Origin: Peribacillus deserti
GTDB lineage: Bacteria > Bacillota > Bacilli > Bacillales > DSM-1321
Assembly (NCBI RefSeq): GCF_016909175.1
Contig: NZ_JAFBFI010000010.1
Span: 62,001 to 126,000 of the forward strand
Reading direction: 5' to 3'
Length of the DNA: 64,000 bases
Position numbers and translations under genes: made by a program. Shown here in pieces: positions 1-8,779 of the stretch (position 1 is the first letter of the stretch; each line of letters opens with the position of its first letter). A model generated the notes under the pieces. It was not told the origin of the DNA and did not search any database. It was given only the letters and a program-made list of their open reading frames with translations.

Positions 1-2
1 AA

Positions 3-947
3 ACATTAAAAGCAGTCGATGATGTGTCCTTCCAAATTTTCAAAGGAGAAACCTTTGGTATTGTGGGAGAGTCAGGCTGCGGGAAATCAACAGCTGGAAG
101 GACGATTATTGGTTTATATGACCGTACAGAGGGCGAAGTCATTTTTGACGGAAAAAATGTCCATACTCTGAAAGAAAAAGAAAAATATGCTTTTTACCGG
201 CAGATGCAAATGATTTTTCAAGATCCGTACGCTTCATTAAATCCTCGGTCTACCGTAATGGAAATCATTTCAGAGCCGATGGAAGTACACGGCTTATACC
301 GCAAAAAACAAGAAAAAGTACAGCGCGTGTATGAACTGCTCGAAGATGTAGGCCTAAATAGGGACCATGCTAATAGATATCCGCATGAATTCAGCGGAGG
401 ACAAAGACAGCGGATTGGAATCGCAAGAGCCCTGGCACTGGATCCAAAATTTATCATTGCAGATGAGCCGATTTCCGCGCTGGATGTATCTGTACAAGCG
501 CAGGTTGTAAACTTACTGAAACGCCTGCAAAAAGAAAAAGGCCTCACTTTTCTATTTATTGCCCACGATCTTTCGATGGTTAAACAAATAAGCGACCGGA
601 TCGGCGTCATGTACTTAGGCAATTTAGTCGAATTAACAACCAGCAGCCAGCTTTATAAACGTCCGCTTCACCCTTATACTCAGGCTCTTTTATCAGCGAA
701 TCCAATTCCAGATCCTGATGTAGAGGATTCACGCGAACGGATCATATTAAAGGGAGAACTGCCAAGCCCGATTAATCCTCCCAGCGGTTGTGTTTTCAGG
801 ACCAGGTGCCCTCATGCTATGGAAGTGTGCGGTCAGAAAAAACCTATATGGCAGGAAGAAGATGCTCACCACTTTGTAGCCTGCCATCTATATAACAAAG
901 AAATTATGGCAGGGAAAGACTATTCCCAAACTGCCGCATCTAAATAA
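3..947 (+). CDS. Oligopeptide ABC transporter ATP-binding protein, OppF/AppF type (5' partial)
   Basis: This is the second ATPase of an oligopeptide/dipeptide importer and would power peptide uptake at the inner face of the membrane. The frame is open from the window edge and reads [10 protein letters not shown] before the GTG at 24, so the true start lies upstream and the gene is 5' truncated by the window. Walker A (GESGCGKST), the FSGGQRQR signature and a Walker B ending in ADEP are present. The C-terminal oligo_HPY segment with its CVFRTRCPH cysteine motif marks the OppD/OppF subfamily. It ends 12 bases before a beta-lactamase-fold hydrolase, and both probably belong to one operon that begins outside the window. 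Confidence 0.93.
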   Translation, partial: TLKAVDDVSFQIFKGETFGIVGESGCGKSTAGRTIIGLYDRTEGEVIFDGKNVHTLKEKEKYAFYRQMQMIFQDPYASLNPRSTVMEIISEPMEVHGLYRKKQEKVQRVYELLEDVGLNRDHANRYPHEFSGGQRQRIGIARALALDPKFIIADEPISALDVSVQAQVVNLLKRLQKEKGLTFLFIAHDLSMVKQISDRIGVMYLGNLVELTTSSQLYKRPLHPYTQALLSANPIPDPDVEDSRERIILKGELPSPINPPSGCVFRTRCPHAMEVCGQKKPIWQEEDAHHFVACHLYNKEIMAGKDYSQTAASK

Positions 948-959
948 GGGGGCAGCAGT

Positions 960-1748
960 ATGGTTGTAACTTCTCTTGATAAAATACTGAAGGAACAGCT
1001 GAATTTGACAGCTGGAAGAGTCAGTGTGACAGTAGAGATTCACGGCGAAAGATATGAACATAACAGCAAAGAAGTGTTTCTCTCTGCAAGCCTTATAAAA
1101 CTTCCGATTTTAATTGCAGCTTACCGGGAAAGTGAAAAAGGAAAGTTATTCCTTCATCGTCCCATTAGTGTGCCACACGAGGAGAAAACGGGTGGATCAG
1201 GAGTCATTCAGGTTCTTTCAGAAGGGATAACGTATACGATCAAAGATCTATTAACCTTAATGATTATCATTTCAGACAATACGGCCACAAATGTATGCAT
1301 AGATTTGATTGGCTTAGAGTCTATTAATAGAACAATAAGAGAAATGGGTCTGGAGCAGACGGTTCTTGGACGAAAGATGATGGACTGGGATGCGGTTAAG
1401 GAAGGAAAGAATAATTACATTTCAGCGAGCGACATGCTTCTCTGTCTGAAAGCAATAAACCAAGAAGGCTATCTTACAGAAAATAGCCGGAGCGACATAT
1501 TAAAAATTATGCAATCACAGCAATTTAGTGATAAACTGCCGGCACTTATAGACCGAGAAAACGTAACGGTGGCTAATAAAACGGGAGAATTGCCTGGAGT
1601 GGAGCATGATTGTGCTATTATCAGCTTTAAAGAAAAAACGGCGTATGCAGCAGTATTAACGGACGGCCTCAAAAACCAGGAAGAAGGACGGATCGTGATC
1701 AGGAATATTGGAAAAGCTGTTTGTGATTATTTAGTAGCAGAAGGTTGA
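960..1748 (+). CDS. Serine hydrolase of the class A beta-lactamase fold
   Basis: A 262-residue protein with the three active-site elements of penicillin-interacting serine enzymes: SxxK (S44-L-I-K47), SDN (105-107) and KTG (207-209). No signal peptide is visible, so it is probably cytoplasmic, unlike secreted beta-lactamases. The usual ExxLN omega-loop glutamate motif is not obvious; the region reads DWDAVKEGKNN. It is therefore more likely a peptidase, amidase or esterase than a drug-resistance enzyme. It follows the peptide transporter ATPase by 12 bases with an AGGGGG-type ribosome site and ends at a strong terminator. Acting on imported peptides or muropeptides is a reasonable inference, but the substrate is unknown. 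Confidence 0.85.
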   Translation: MVVTSLDKILKEQLNLTAGRVSVTVEIHGERYEHNSKEVFLSASLIKLPILIAAYRESEKGKLFLHRPISVPHEEKTGGSGVIQVLSEGITYTIKDLLTLMIIISDNTATNVCIDLIGLESINRTIREMGLEQTVLGRKMMDWDAVKEGKNNYISASDMLLCLKAINQEGYLTENSRSDILKIMQSQQFSDKLPALIDRENVTVANKTGELPGVEHDCAIISFKEKTAYAAVLTDGLKNQEEGRIVIRNIGKAVCDYLVAEG

Positions 1749-1760
1749 TAACCAGAGTGG

Positions 1761-1791
1761 ACCCCTTAAGATAGGCTTAAGGGGTTTTTTT
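1761..1791 (+). terminator. Rho-independent terminator
   Basis: The inverted repeat ACCCCTTAAG / CTTAAGGGGT is followed by seven T. It closes the peptide transporter and hydrolase operon. Confidence 0.9.
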
Positions 1792-2033
1792 GCATTAAAG
1801 AGTAAAGTAAAAAAATCTTCTAAAATATCAGAAGTAATTGCATATATATTACTCAACTTAATGCTTTATGCCGGAGACACATCAAAAAGTTCATCTTAAA
1901 GAGTGAAATTAACTATGTAATTAGTCCTGTTTCAAGGATTAAATTGGAAAAACATCGAAGAAACTCTATGATTCTGGTAATATTATCTATAAACATGGTA
2001 ATAAATTCTTAGAATTAGATAGGGGCAGCAGGT

Positions 2034-4283
2034 ATGACAGACCTTTTCATGAACAAAAGCAAAAAAAGATTCGTTATTTATTCGGCAATATTCCTTTTGA
2101 TCCTTTCTTTAGTGAGTCTAGGGGCAGGACTGGTTGCTAGTGCTTTCGATTTATCTGCATTTGCCATTTCAAAAAAGAACAGTTACCCAGTGGGACCCGG
2201 AGTCCATCATACAAGGTATAGTTTAAAAAGCAAGACGAATATTGAGGCAGTAAACACACTGGAAGTTGACCCCAAAAACCCATATATTAAGCTGGAAGTT
2301 ACTTCAGCGAAAGGTCAGGTACTGGCACTGGATACGGTTAGAAACCAGGCAAAACAGATTGATAAAACAGGATATAGGGTTATAGCCGGTTTTAACAGTG
2401 ATTTTTATAAAACGGCAGCACCTTATACGGGCCAGCCTATTGGCGTACAAATTTCTAATAAAGAAATAATTACAGCTCCAACAACCTCAAAAAGCGTTCT
2501 TGGTATAACGAGTACAGGTCAGGCAAATATATCTAGCGGGGTAAAAATGACCGCTAAGCTGCAGGTCCCAGGAACAAGCGGGTACAAGCTGTCTGGCATT
2601 AACCGTGCTAGAAATAAAGAAACACAGCCAAACAGCATTATATTATTTACCTCAAAATTTAGTACATCGACTAAATCTTCGGGTGACGAGGTTGAGTTTG
2701 TATTAAATCCGAAGAAGGATTTTCTTACCGCCAATGAAACTTTGTCTGCGACAGTGGAGGATATTCTATATGACCAGAATTCAAAGATTCCTAAGGGTAA
2801 ATGGGTTTTATCGGCATCAGGAACACAAGCAGACCAGCTATTTTATAATCTGAATGTCGGGGAAGAAATACAATTTAAAATTAACTTCAGCCATGGACTA
2901 GATCAGGCGGTTCAGGCAGTTTCCGGTGGAGATCTCATTGTAAAGGACAAGAAGATCACCCAGGAAGCAGATAAGGATAAGTATGAGAGGCATCCGCGAA
3001 CATTGGCAGCTGTCAAACAGGGAAAGCTTTACATAACTGCTATTGACGGCCGGCAGCCGGGCTACAGTGATGGCATTACAGTAGCCGAAGGTGCCAGTTA
3101 CTTAGCAAAGCAAGGCATGGAATCTGCCATGAATATGGATGGAGGGGGTTCGACGACCTATGCAATGCGTTTGCCGGGGGACCAATCTCTTTCTATATTG
3201 AACAGACCTTCAGACGGATTTGAGCGGACGGTTTCCAATGGGCTGATGGTGGTCTCAACAGCTCCTGTTTCTGGGATGGCAAAGCTGACATCCACTATAG
3301 GAGATTCTATTAAAGTTTTAGCAAAGGCAAAGGTGGCTTTACCTCTGAAAGGGCAGGATAAGTATTATAATGGTGTATCTGTAAATCCAAGAACGATTAC
3401 ATGGACAGCTCAAAGCCAGATTGGCAAAGTTGACGCTTCGGGGTCCTTTACGGCTGGATCAAATGCGGCTAAAGGTAAACTTACCGCAAAGAGCGGAACC
3501 GTTACCAAGTCTGTAAGCATAGAGGTTGTAAAAGAGCTGGCGTCTATTTCCCTTACACCAAATACTGCAATTATCAACCCCGGAAGCATAAAAACCTTTA
3601 AAGCAAGGGGATATGACAAGCAAGGCAATGAAGTCCAGCTATCTCCAGAATTATTAAAGTGGGAAACTAAAGGAAATATTGGAAAACTGGATTCAAAAGG
3701 AACCCTATCGGCCAGCACCAGTATACAGGCAGGGAAAATTGCTGTTTCTTTTGGTAAAGTGAAGACTGAAGCGGTCATCAACGTTGGAAAACCTCCAGTG
3801 TTAGTGGAGGATTTTGAAGATATGAATGATTTGTATACTACAGCCGCAAGAGCAGCAAATGTTAAAGCCTCTCTTACCAACCGGCCAAATCCAGTCAAGG
3901 AAGGGACTCATGCTGCAGCAATGACGTACGATTTTACCGGAACAGCGGGAACTTCTGCGGCTTATATGAACTTTAAAGGAAAAAGCGGGACTGCAGGCAG
4001 GTCTATTGACAGCCGGCCGGCTAAACTTGGAATGTGGGTATATGGAGATTCCAAGAATCATTGGCTTAGAGCGACCTTACAGGATGCGAAAGGAAAATCG
4101 TTCACTATAGATTTTACTGGGCCAGGAAAACTTAATTGGCAGGGGTGGAAGTACGTATATGCTCCGGTACCAGCAAATATTACTGGACCTATAAAATTAA
4201 CACAGATTTATCTAGTAGAAACAAGCAGCACAAACAAAAATAAAGGGACTGTCTATTTCGATACCCTTAAGGCGATATATTAG
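2034..4283 (+). CDS. Membrane-anchored phosphodiester glycosidase (NAGPA domain) with Ig-like and C-terminal beta domains
   Basis: A 749-residue extracytoplasmic protein. A single hydrophobic segment at about 13-37 acts as signal anchor. Residues about 60-410 form an NAGPA/phosphodiester glycosidase domain: GFNSDFY near 115, an AVSGGDLIV stretch, and the NMDGGGSTT core followed by RTVSNGL. Two Big_2-like modules follow (about 420-580), then a C-terminal beta-rich domain beginning VEDFEDM that resembles a carbohydrate-binding module. The catalytic family cleaves sugar phosphodiesters, and wall or exopolysaccharide polymers are the probable target here. The start at 2034 has an AGGGGCAGCAGG ribosome site; a second ATG at 2049 is possible. 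It appears monocistronic. The exact substrate is not known. Confidence 0.85.
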   Translation: MTDLFMNKSKKRFVIYSAIFLLILSLVSLGAGLVASAFDLSAFAISKKNSYPVGPGVHHTRYSLKSKTNIEAVNTLEVDPKNPYIKLEVTSAKGQVLALDTVRNQAKQIDKTGYRVIAGFNSDFYKTAAPYTGQPIGVQISNKEIITAPTTSKSVLGITSTGQANISSGVKMTAKLQVPGTSGYKLSGINRARNKETQPNSIILFTSKFSTSTKSSGDEVEFVLNPKKDFLTANETLSATVEDILYDQNSKIPKGKWVLSASGTQADQLFYNLNVGEEIQFKINFSHGLDQAVQAVSGGDLIVKDKKITQEADKDKYERHPRTLAAVKQGKLYITAIDGRQPGYSDGITVAEGASYLAKQGMESAMNMDGGGSTTYAMRLPGDQSLSILNRPSDGFERTVSNGLMVVSTAPVSGMAKLTSTIGDSIKVLAKAKVALPLKGQDKYYNGVSVNPRTITWTAQSQIGKVDASGSFTAGSNAAKGKLTAKSGTVTKSVSIEVVKELASISLTPNTAIINPGSIKTFKARGYDKQGNEVQLSPELLKWETKGNIGKLDSKGTLSASTSIQAGKIAVSFGKVKTEAVINVGKPPVLVEDFEDMNDLYTTAARAANVKASLTNRPNPVKEGTHAAAMTYDFTGTAGTSAAYMNFKGKSGTAGRSIDSRPAKLGMWVYGDSKNHWLRATLQDAKGKSFTIDFTGPGKLNWQGWKYVYAPVPANITGPIKLTQIYLVETSSTNKNKGTVYFDTLKAIY

Positions 4284-4287
4284 AACA

Positions 4288-4432
4288 TAATAGGACTGTA
4301 AAGACCTCCATCAGGAAAAGAGGTGCCAGTTTAAACTCATATTAAGACAACCGGAAGACAGTCTAAGCCCGCTGACTTTGTCTTAAAACTTGGCAGGCGC
4401 AACTCCATTATAAGGTTTGGCGCCTCTTTAAA
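4288..4432 (+). other. Intergenic region with three consecutive hairpins
   Basis: Three dyads follow one another. The first is ACTG..ACCTC / GAGGT..CAGT (4292-4335). The second is TTAAGACAA with an internal AGTC / GACT that joins directly to TTGTCTTAA (4343-4388). The third is AGGCGC / GCGCCT followed by a T-rich stretch (4395-4432). The last may terminate the upstream gene. I cannot match the set to a known riboswitch, so a structured leader for the downstream M24 gene remains only possible. Confidence 0.4.
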
Positions 4433-4459
4433 TTTCAATAAATAAGGGAGGGGAAAATT

Positions 4460-5713
4460 GTGAAAAGCCTTATGAGCAAGAAACAATTAGGAATACTTCC
4501 ATTAAAGGAAAGGGACCGCCTGACCGATTCATGGCTTTTACATAGGCTGGAGTTTCTTTTGCCCGTAATTATGGAAAAGCATGAGGCCGATATGTGGATT
4601 CTGGCAGGGCGGGAATATAATGAAGATCCGCTGCTAGAAACCTTTTATCCTTCTGCCATTGATAGTTCAAGGCGGTTGACTTTAATTGTATTTGTAAAAA
4701 ATACAGAGAACCAGATTGAACGGCTGGTGATCCACTCAAATTCAAAATTTGAACCATACTACTCTAGAGTATGGGATCATAAAAGGGAAACTCAATGGGA
4801 ATGCTTAGCGAGGATCATCCTTGAAAAAAAACCAAGGTCTGCTGCACTAAATTATTCAGATATACACGGAGCCTGTGACGGGCTGACACATGCCCTTAAT
4901 CAAAAAATCTATAACATATTGGAAGGTTCCTCTACAGTCAATGTGATTAGTTCTGAAAAAATGGCAGTCGAGTGGCTGGAAACCAGGACGGCACCTGAGC
5001 TTGAAGTCTATCCTCATATCGCTGAAATGACCAGGCTAATTGCAGCAGAGGCTCTGACTACAGCAATTACTCCAGGTGTTTCCGATACAGAATCTGTAGT
5101 GGAATGGATCAGACAAAGAGTCTTCGATTTAGGGCTTAACACTTCTTTTTACCCAACTGTAGACCTTCAAAGACAAGGGGAGAATAACAGCCGGATAGAA
5201 GCACTCATTCTTCCCGGAGATATTGTTCACTTAGATTTCGGTATACATTATCTTGGACTGGCGACCGATACACAGCTGCTGGCCTATGTGCGGAAAAAAG
5301 GTGAGAATTCAGCCCCAAATGGATTAAGAGATGCAATGAAGACGGCTAATCGAATGGAAGATATTATTTCTGGAAATTTTGATGAAGACCAATCAGGCAA
5401 TGATGTTTTTCAGCGGTCTATTTTGCAGTCTGATAGTGAAGGAATTAAAGCTATGATTTATTCCCATCCGCTTGGATTTCATTGCCATGGAACAGGTCCG
5501 TTGATTGGTTTATTTGACCGGCAGGGAGATATACCCGTTCGAGGAGAATATTCCATAAAGAACAACACATGTTATGCAATGGAATTTAATGTATGTCAGT
5601 ACGTACCGGAATGGGAACAGGAAGTTACTCTTTATATGGAAGAATCCATATCGTTTGCTGCTGGGCGCGTGTTCTATTTAACGAGCAGACAGACTGAATT
5701 TTATCTCATTTAA
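4460..5713 (+). CDS. M24-family metallopeptidase (Xaa-Pro aminopeptidase-like)
   Basis: A 417-residue cytoplasmic protein of the pita-bread fold. The C-terminal half carries the usual dinuclear metal ligands: Asp in HLDFG, Asp in ATDTQ, a His in the GFHCHG stretch, Glu in AMEFN and Glu in EQEVTLYME. The N-terminal half is a creatinase-like domain. Family members remove N-terminal residues from X-Pro peptides or hydrolyse related amides, which fits the peptide-handling neighbourhood. Translation starts at GTG 4460 after a GGGAGGGG ribosome site. It is flanked by its own terminator and looks monocistronic. Confidence 0.87.
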   Translation: MKSLMSKKQLGILPLKERDRLTDSWLLHRLEFLLPVIMEKHEADMWILAGREYNEDPLLETFYPSAIDSSRRLTLIVFVKNTENQIERLVIHSNSKFEPYYSRVWDHKRETQWECLARIILEKKPRSAALNYSDIHGACDGLTHALNQKIYNILEGSSTVNVISSEKMAVEWLETRTAPELEVYPHIAEMTRLIAAEALTTAITPGVSDTESVVEWIRQRVFDLGLNTSFYPTVDLQRQGENNSRIEALILPGDIVHLDFGIHYLGLATDTQLLAYVRKKGENSAPNGLRDAMKTANRMEDIISGNFDEDQSGNDVFQRSILQSDSEGIKAMIYSHPLGFHCHGTGPLIGLFDRQGDIPVRGEYSIKNNTCYAMEFNVCQYVPEWEQEVTLYMEESISFAAGRVFYLTSRQTEFYLI

Positions 5714-5725
5714 TCGTTAGTTTTA

Positions 5726-5760
5726 ATTCCCTCTTTAAAGCAAAGAGGGAATTTTTTTCT
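5726..5760 (+). terminator. Rho-independent terminator
   Basis: AATTCCCTCTTT pairs with AAAGAGGGAATT around a short loop and is followed by seven T. Confidence 0.92.
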
Positions 5761-5833
5761 TGTTAGAAATTCATTTGTTTGGGGTAAATAAAACGAAAAT
5801 ACTAACTTATATTTCAGTCAGAAAGGAAAAGCT

Positions 5834-6547
5834 ATGAAAAAGTTTAATTTAATTATCCTTCCCATTTTAGTGATCATTGCCGGTTTGGCGGCTTATATCC
5901 TTAATAAGCCAGAAGAAGAAAAAAATGAAAAAGTCATAACTGCTCTGGGAGATTCCCTCACATATGGCCTGGGAGATTCTAAAGGGCACGGATATGTAAC
6001 ATCGCTTCAGAAAAAATTAAATAAAGAACATCCTGATCAAACGTACAATGTAAAAAGCTTTGGGGTAGTGGGACAAGAATCAGGCGGTCTATTGAAGAGA
6101 CTGTCTGATCCAAAGGTCAGTAAAGCGGTGCATAATTCGGATTACATCATTGTATTTATTGGGACAAATGATCTTGTAAACTCTTCTAAAGGCAATGATT
6201 TAAAAGGCCTGCCACCCAGAAAGCTTGAAGAAGCTAAACAAAATTATTTGGAAAACCTGGATCATATTGTAGATACGGTGGAGCAATTAAATCATGATGT
6301 TCCCATCATCCTATTAGGGTTGTATAATCCTTATCCTAATAATGGGGAGAAAATAGAAGCTTATATAGATGACTGGAATCAGTCGGCAAATCAGTTAGTT
6401 AAAGATGAAATGCGAATTACTTTTATTTCTACCAATGATTTATTTAAAGGAAAAGAGAAAAAAGATTATTTCTATGATTCACTTCATGTAAACGATAAGG
6501 GATATGATTTAATTGCAGAAAAAATTATAAATAGTTATCGATTTTAG
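5834..6547 (+). CDS. SGNH/GDSL-type lipase or esterase, membrane anchored or secreted
   Basis: A 237-residue hydrolase. Residues 4-22 are hydrophobic and form a signal peptide or anchor. Block I is GDSLTYG with nucleophile S41, block III is GTND with N112, and block V is DSLHVN with D215 and H218, so the complete SGNH set is present. Such proteins are lysophospholipases, acylhydrolases or carbohydrate esterases working outside the membrane. The ribosome site is AGAAAGGAAAAG before ATG 5834. No terminator separates it clearly from the downstream M15 peptidase gene, 96 bases away, so co-transcription is possible. Confidence 0.9.
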   Translation: MKKFNLIILPILVIIAGLAAYILNKPEEEKNEKVITALGDSLTYGLGDSKGHGYVTSLQKKLNKEHPDQTYNVKSFGVVGQESGGLLKRLSDPKVSKAVHNSDYIIVFIGTNDLVNSSKGNDLKGLPPRKLEEAKQNYLENLDHIVDTVEQLNHDVPIILLGLYNPYPNNGEKIEAYIDDWNQSANQLVKDEMRITFISTNDLFKGKEKKDYFYDSLHVNDKGYDLIAEKIINSYRF

Positions 6548-6643
6548 GAAGTCCTGGGCTGCAGCGGACTTTCTTGTGTGAATTTGCCCAAAGATGATAG
6601 AATAATAGTTATATATTTTATAGGGACAGAAAGGGTTTTATAG

Positions 6644-7195
6644 GTGAAAACTAAACGGGCTGTATCATTATTGCTGGCAGCTATCGTAATAATGCTTATA
6701 GCATTTTATTATAAACAGCAACCCGGACCGGTTTCATCCCCTGAACACAATGCGAAATCAATGCCTGTCGAATTACATCCCGTCGTAAGCGAAAAAAAAG
6801 ATGAGTTGATTTCCGAGTCAGCGAAATATGGAATTACCATTGTAATTACTGATGGCTTTCGCAGTATCGAGGAGCAAAATAAACTGTATGAAAAGGGCAG
6901 GTCTGGCTCTGGCAGTATTGTGACCAATGTGCGCGGAGGAGAATCCTTTCATAATTTTGGCCTTGCTTTTGATTATGCTTTGAAGAATAAATCTGGGCAG
7001 GTTATTTGGGACACGGGGTATGATGGGAATGAGAATGGTCGATCAGATTGGTTTGAAGTCGCTGAGATCGCTAAAGATATAGGTTTTGAATGGGGAGGAG
7101 ACTGGGAGAAGTTTAAGGATTTCCCCCATTTACAAATGACATTTGGGCTGTCGATTAACGATCTAAACAGGGGAGAAAGGCCGGAAGCCATATAG
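6644..7195 (+). CDS. M15-family peptidoglycan peptidase (CwlK/VanY-like)
   Basis: A 183-residue protein with an N-terminal signal anchor (about 5-22) and an M15 metallopeptidase domain. The zinc-site motif reads SFHNFGLAFD and is followed by WGGDW and a DFPHLQ segment that supplies the last histidine. Length and motifs fit the L-Ala-D-Glu or D-Ala-D-Ala cleaving enzymes of the CwlK/YcdD type, acting on cell-wall peptides outside the membrane. Translation begins at GTG 6644. It probably shares a transcript with the SGNH gene and ends at a terminator that also serves the convergent gene. Confidence 0.88.
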   Translation: MKTKRAVSLLLAAIVIMLIAFYYKQQPGPVSSPEHNAKSMPVELHPVVSEKKDELISESAKYGITIVITDGFRSIEEQNKLYEKGRSGSGSIVTNVRGGESFHNFGLAFDYALKNKSGQVIWDTGYDGNENGRSDWFEVAEIAKDIGFEWGGDWEKFKDFPHLQMTFGLSINDLNRGERPEAI

Positions 7196-7204
7196 AATAG
7201 AACG

Positions 7205-7241
7205 AAAAGGGATAGCTATTTGAAAAGCCATCCCTTTTTTC
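7205..7241 (+). terminator. Bidirectional terminator
   Basis: AAAAGGGATaGCT and AGCcATCCCTTTT form a stem with T-tract on one side and A-tract on the other. It lies between convergent genes and can serve both. Confidence 0.85.
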
Positions 7242-7264
7242 TATTACAGCGGCCATGGAGAGCT

Positions 7265-7696
7265 TTAAAGCTCTAGAGTCTGAGGTGAGTTATCCTTATA
7301 GTTCATCAGGCGTATCATAGAAGGCTTGATTTCTAATACAATATAATCCGGATCATCCTTGCCTTTAAACCACGGTTTAAGGTGTTCATTCCAGAGTTTT
7401 TCCTTTAAATCCGCATCATCTTTTATAACGGCTTCTCCTTCGATTTCGAGGTAAGAATCACCAAACCCTTCACCCTGGTAGCCAAGTAAAATATGGACGT
7501 ATGGGTTGTTATCAATTTCATCTGCTTTATGAGTGTCCTTGCTGGTTGGAGTATATAAGGTAAGCTCGCTGTTAAAGAACGTCATATAACGGGAATGCGG
7601 CTTGCCGTTTCTAACCGATGACAGAGTACCGACAGCATTCTTTTCTAGTAGTCCTATGATTTTTGTTTTTAATTCTTGTTGATCCAAGAGTACCAC
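7265..7696 (-). CDS. General stress protein, pyridoxamine 5'-phosphate oxidase-like flavin-binding family (YdaG type)
   Basis: A 143-residue split-barrel protein of the PNPOx-like general stress family. The order is typical: NAVGTLSSVRNGKPHSRYMTF, then YTPTSKDTHKADEI, NPYVHILLGY, and a C-terminal YIVLEIKPSMIRLMNY strand. Members bind FMN or F420-like cofactors, but the substrate is unknown. In B. subtilis the relative YdaG belongs to the SigB general stress regulon, and a SigB-like promoter lies upstream here. A CTCCT complement gives the ribosome site just before the start. Confidence 0.86.
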   Translation of the reverse strand: MVLLDQQELKTKIIGLLEKNAVGTLSSVRNGKPHSRYMTFFNSELTLYTPTSKDTHKADEIDNNPYVHILLGYQGEGFGDSYLEIEGEAVIKDDADLKEKLWNEHLKPWFKGKDDPDYIVLEIKPSMIRLMNYKDNSPQTLEL

Positions 7697-7720
7697 TCCT
7701 TTTTATTTAGTCTTACTTTA

Positions 7721-7747
7721 TATTCCTTCTTTTGTTTGTAATTAAAC
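7721..7747 (-). promoter_or_regulatory. Probable SigB promoter of the general stress gene
   Basis: On the minus strand GTTTAA (7747-7742) and GGAATA (7726-7721) are separated by 15 bases, close to the SigB consensus GTTTAA-N13-15-GGGTAT. It lies 25 bases upstream of the start codon. Confidence 0.6.
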
Positions 7748-7837
7748 GAAGAACTTTTATTGGCAGGAAAGCAGGAACATTACAAGGAATACAATACAAT
7801 ATAATAATATGGTCTAAAAGCAGGGGAGGAATTGAAA

Positions 7838-8569
7838 ATGATGAATACGAGAAAACCTATCATCGGGATTACAGCTACAACTTTAGACATTTCTGGATTT
7901 GACTCTGTTTACCTTCATTATAGCTATGCAGAATCAGTCATTAGAGCTGGCGGAGTTCCTATCGTTATTCCTATTGGAAATGAGGAGCTTGCAAAAGAAT
8001 GGGTCCTTATGTGCGATGGTATTCTGTTAAGCGGAGGGGAGGATATGGATCCGTTTCACTTTGGGGCTGAGCCTCATCCGAAGCTTGGAAAAGTTACTCA
8101 GGAACGAGATCAAATCGAATTGGATTTGATTCATTATGCCCGTTCGGAACAGCTTCCTATATTCGGGATTTGCAGAGGGATCCAGGTACTGAACGTTGCT
8201 CTAGGCGGGGATTTGATTCAGGATATAGAGAGTGAAAAGCCAGAGTATATCAAGCATACTCAAATAGCTGCACGTGCAGCTGCAACTCACAGTATTACTA
8301 TTGAAAGAGAAAGCTTGCTACACCAAATTACAGGGAAAGATGAACTGCGGGTAAACAGCTTCCACCACCAGGCTGTTGGAAAGGTTGCGCCCTCCTTAAA
8401 GACTTCAGCAGTGTCAAAGGATGGTATCATTGAAGCCGTTGAAGCTGCAGAACCAGGCCTCGGCTGGATGCTGGCAGTTCAATGGCACCCGGAGGACATG
8501 ACTGGTGTAAATCAGGAAATGAATCAATTATTTACAGAATTTATTAATGTGTGTAAATTAAACAAATAA
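7838..8569 (+). CDS. Gamma-glutamyl hydrolase family protein (peptidase C26, PuuD-like)
   Basis: A 243-residue class I glutamine amidotransferase-fold hydrolase. The nucleophile elbow is GICRG, the triad histidine lies in AVQWHPED, and GGEDMDP forms the family-typical glycine loop. Relatives hydrolyse gamma-glutamyl bonds, for example in gamma-glutamyl-GABA. I place the start at ATG 7838, seven bases after GGGGAGGA, not at the in-frame TTG 7832 that abuts the ribosome site. The next gene is a MurE-like ligase in the same orientation, but a terminator separates them. A link in gamma-glutamyl or peptidoglycan peptide metabolism is only an inference. Confidence 0.86.
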   Translation: MMNTRKPIIGITATTLDISGFDSVYLHYSYAESVIRAGGVPIVIPIGNEELAKEWVLMCDGILLSGGEDMDPFHFGAEPHPKLGKVTQERDQIELDLIHYARSEQLPIFGICRGIQVLNVALGGDLIQDIESEKPEYIKHTQIAARAAATHSITIERESLLHQITGKDELRVNSFHHQAVGKVAPSLKTSAVSKDGIIEAVEAAEPGLGWMLAVQWHPEDMTGVNQEMNQLFTEFINVCKLNK

Positions 8570-8575
8570 AAGTCT

Positions 8576-8611
8576 AAGATAGTGGACCTATATGGCCCGC
8601 TATCTTTTTTA
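8576..8611 (+). terminator. Rho-independent terminator
   Basis: AAGATAGTGG and CCGCTATCTT pair with one G-T step and are followed by TTTTTT. Confidence 0.88.
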
Positions 8612-8779
8612 GTTAGGAGGACATGCAAAAATTACATAAAAAGGTTATTTTACAATAATAAATGAGAGGTTCGATATAGTTATTATAAGTGTACAGAGGG
8701 TATAGAAAGTTTGTGTTGTGTTTACCTTACAAATAAGCTGACTTTTAATATTAAAGTTACACAGACAGGAGATTGTAAA

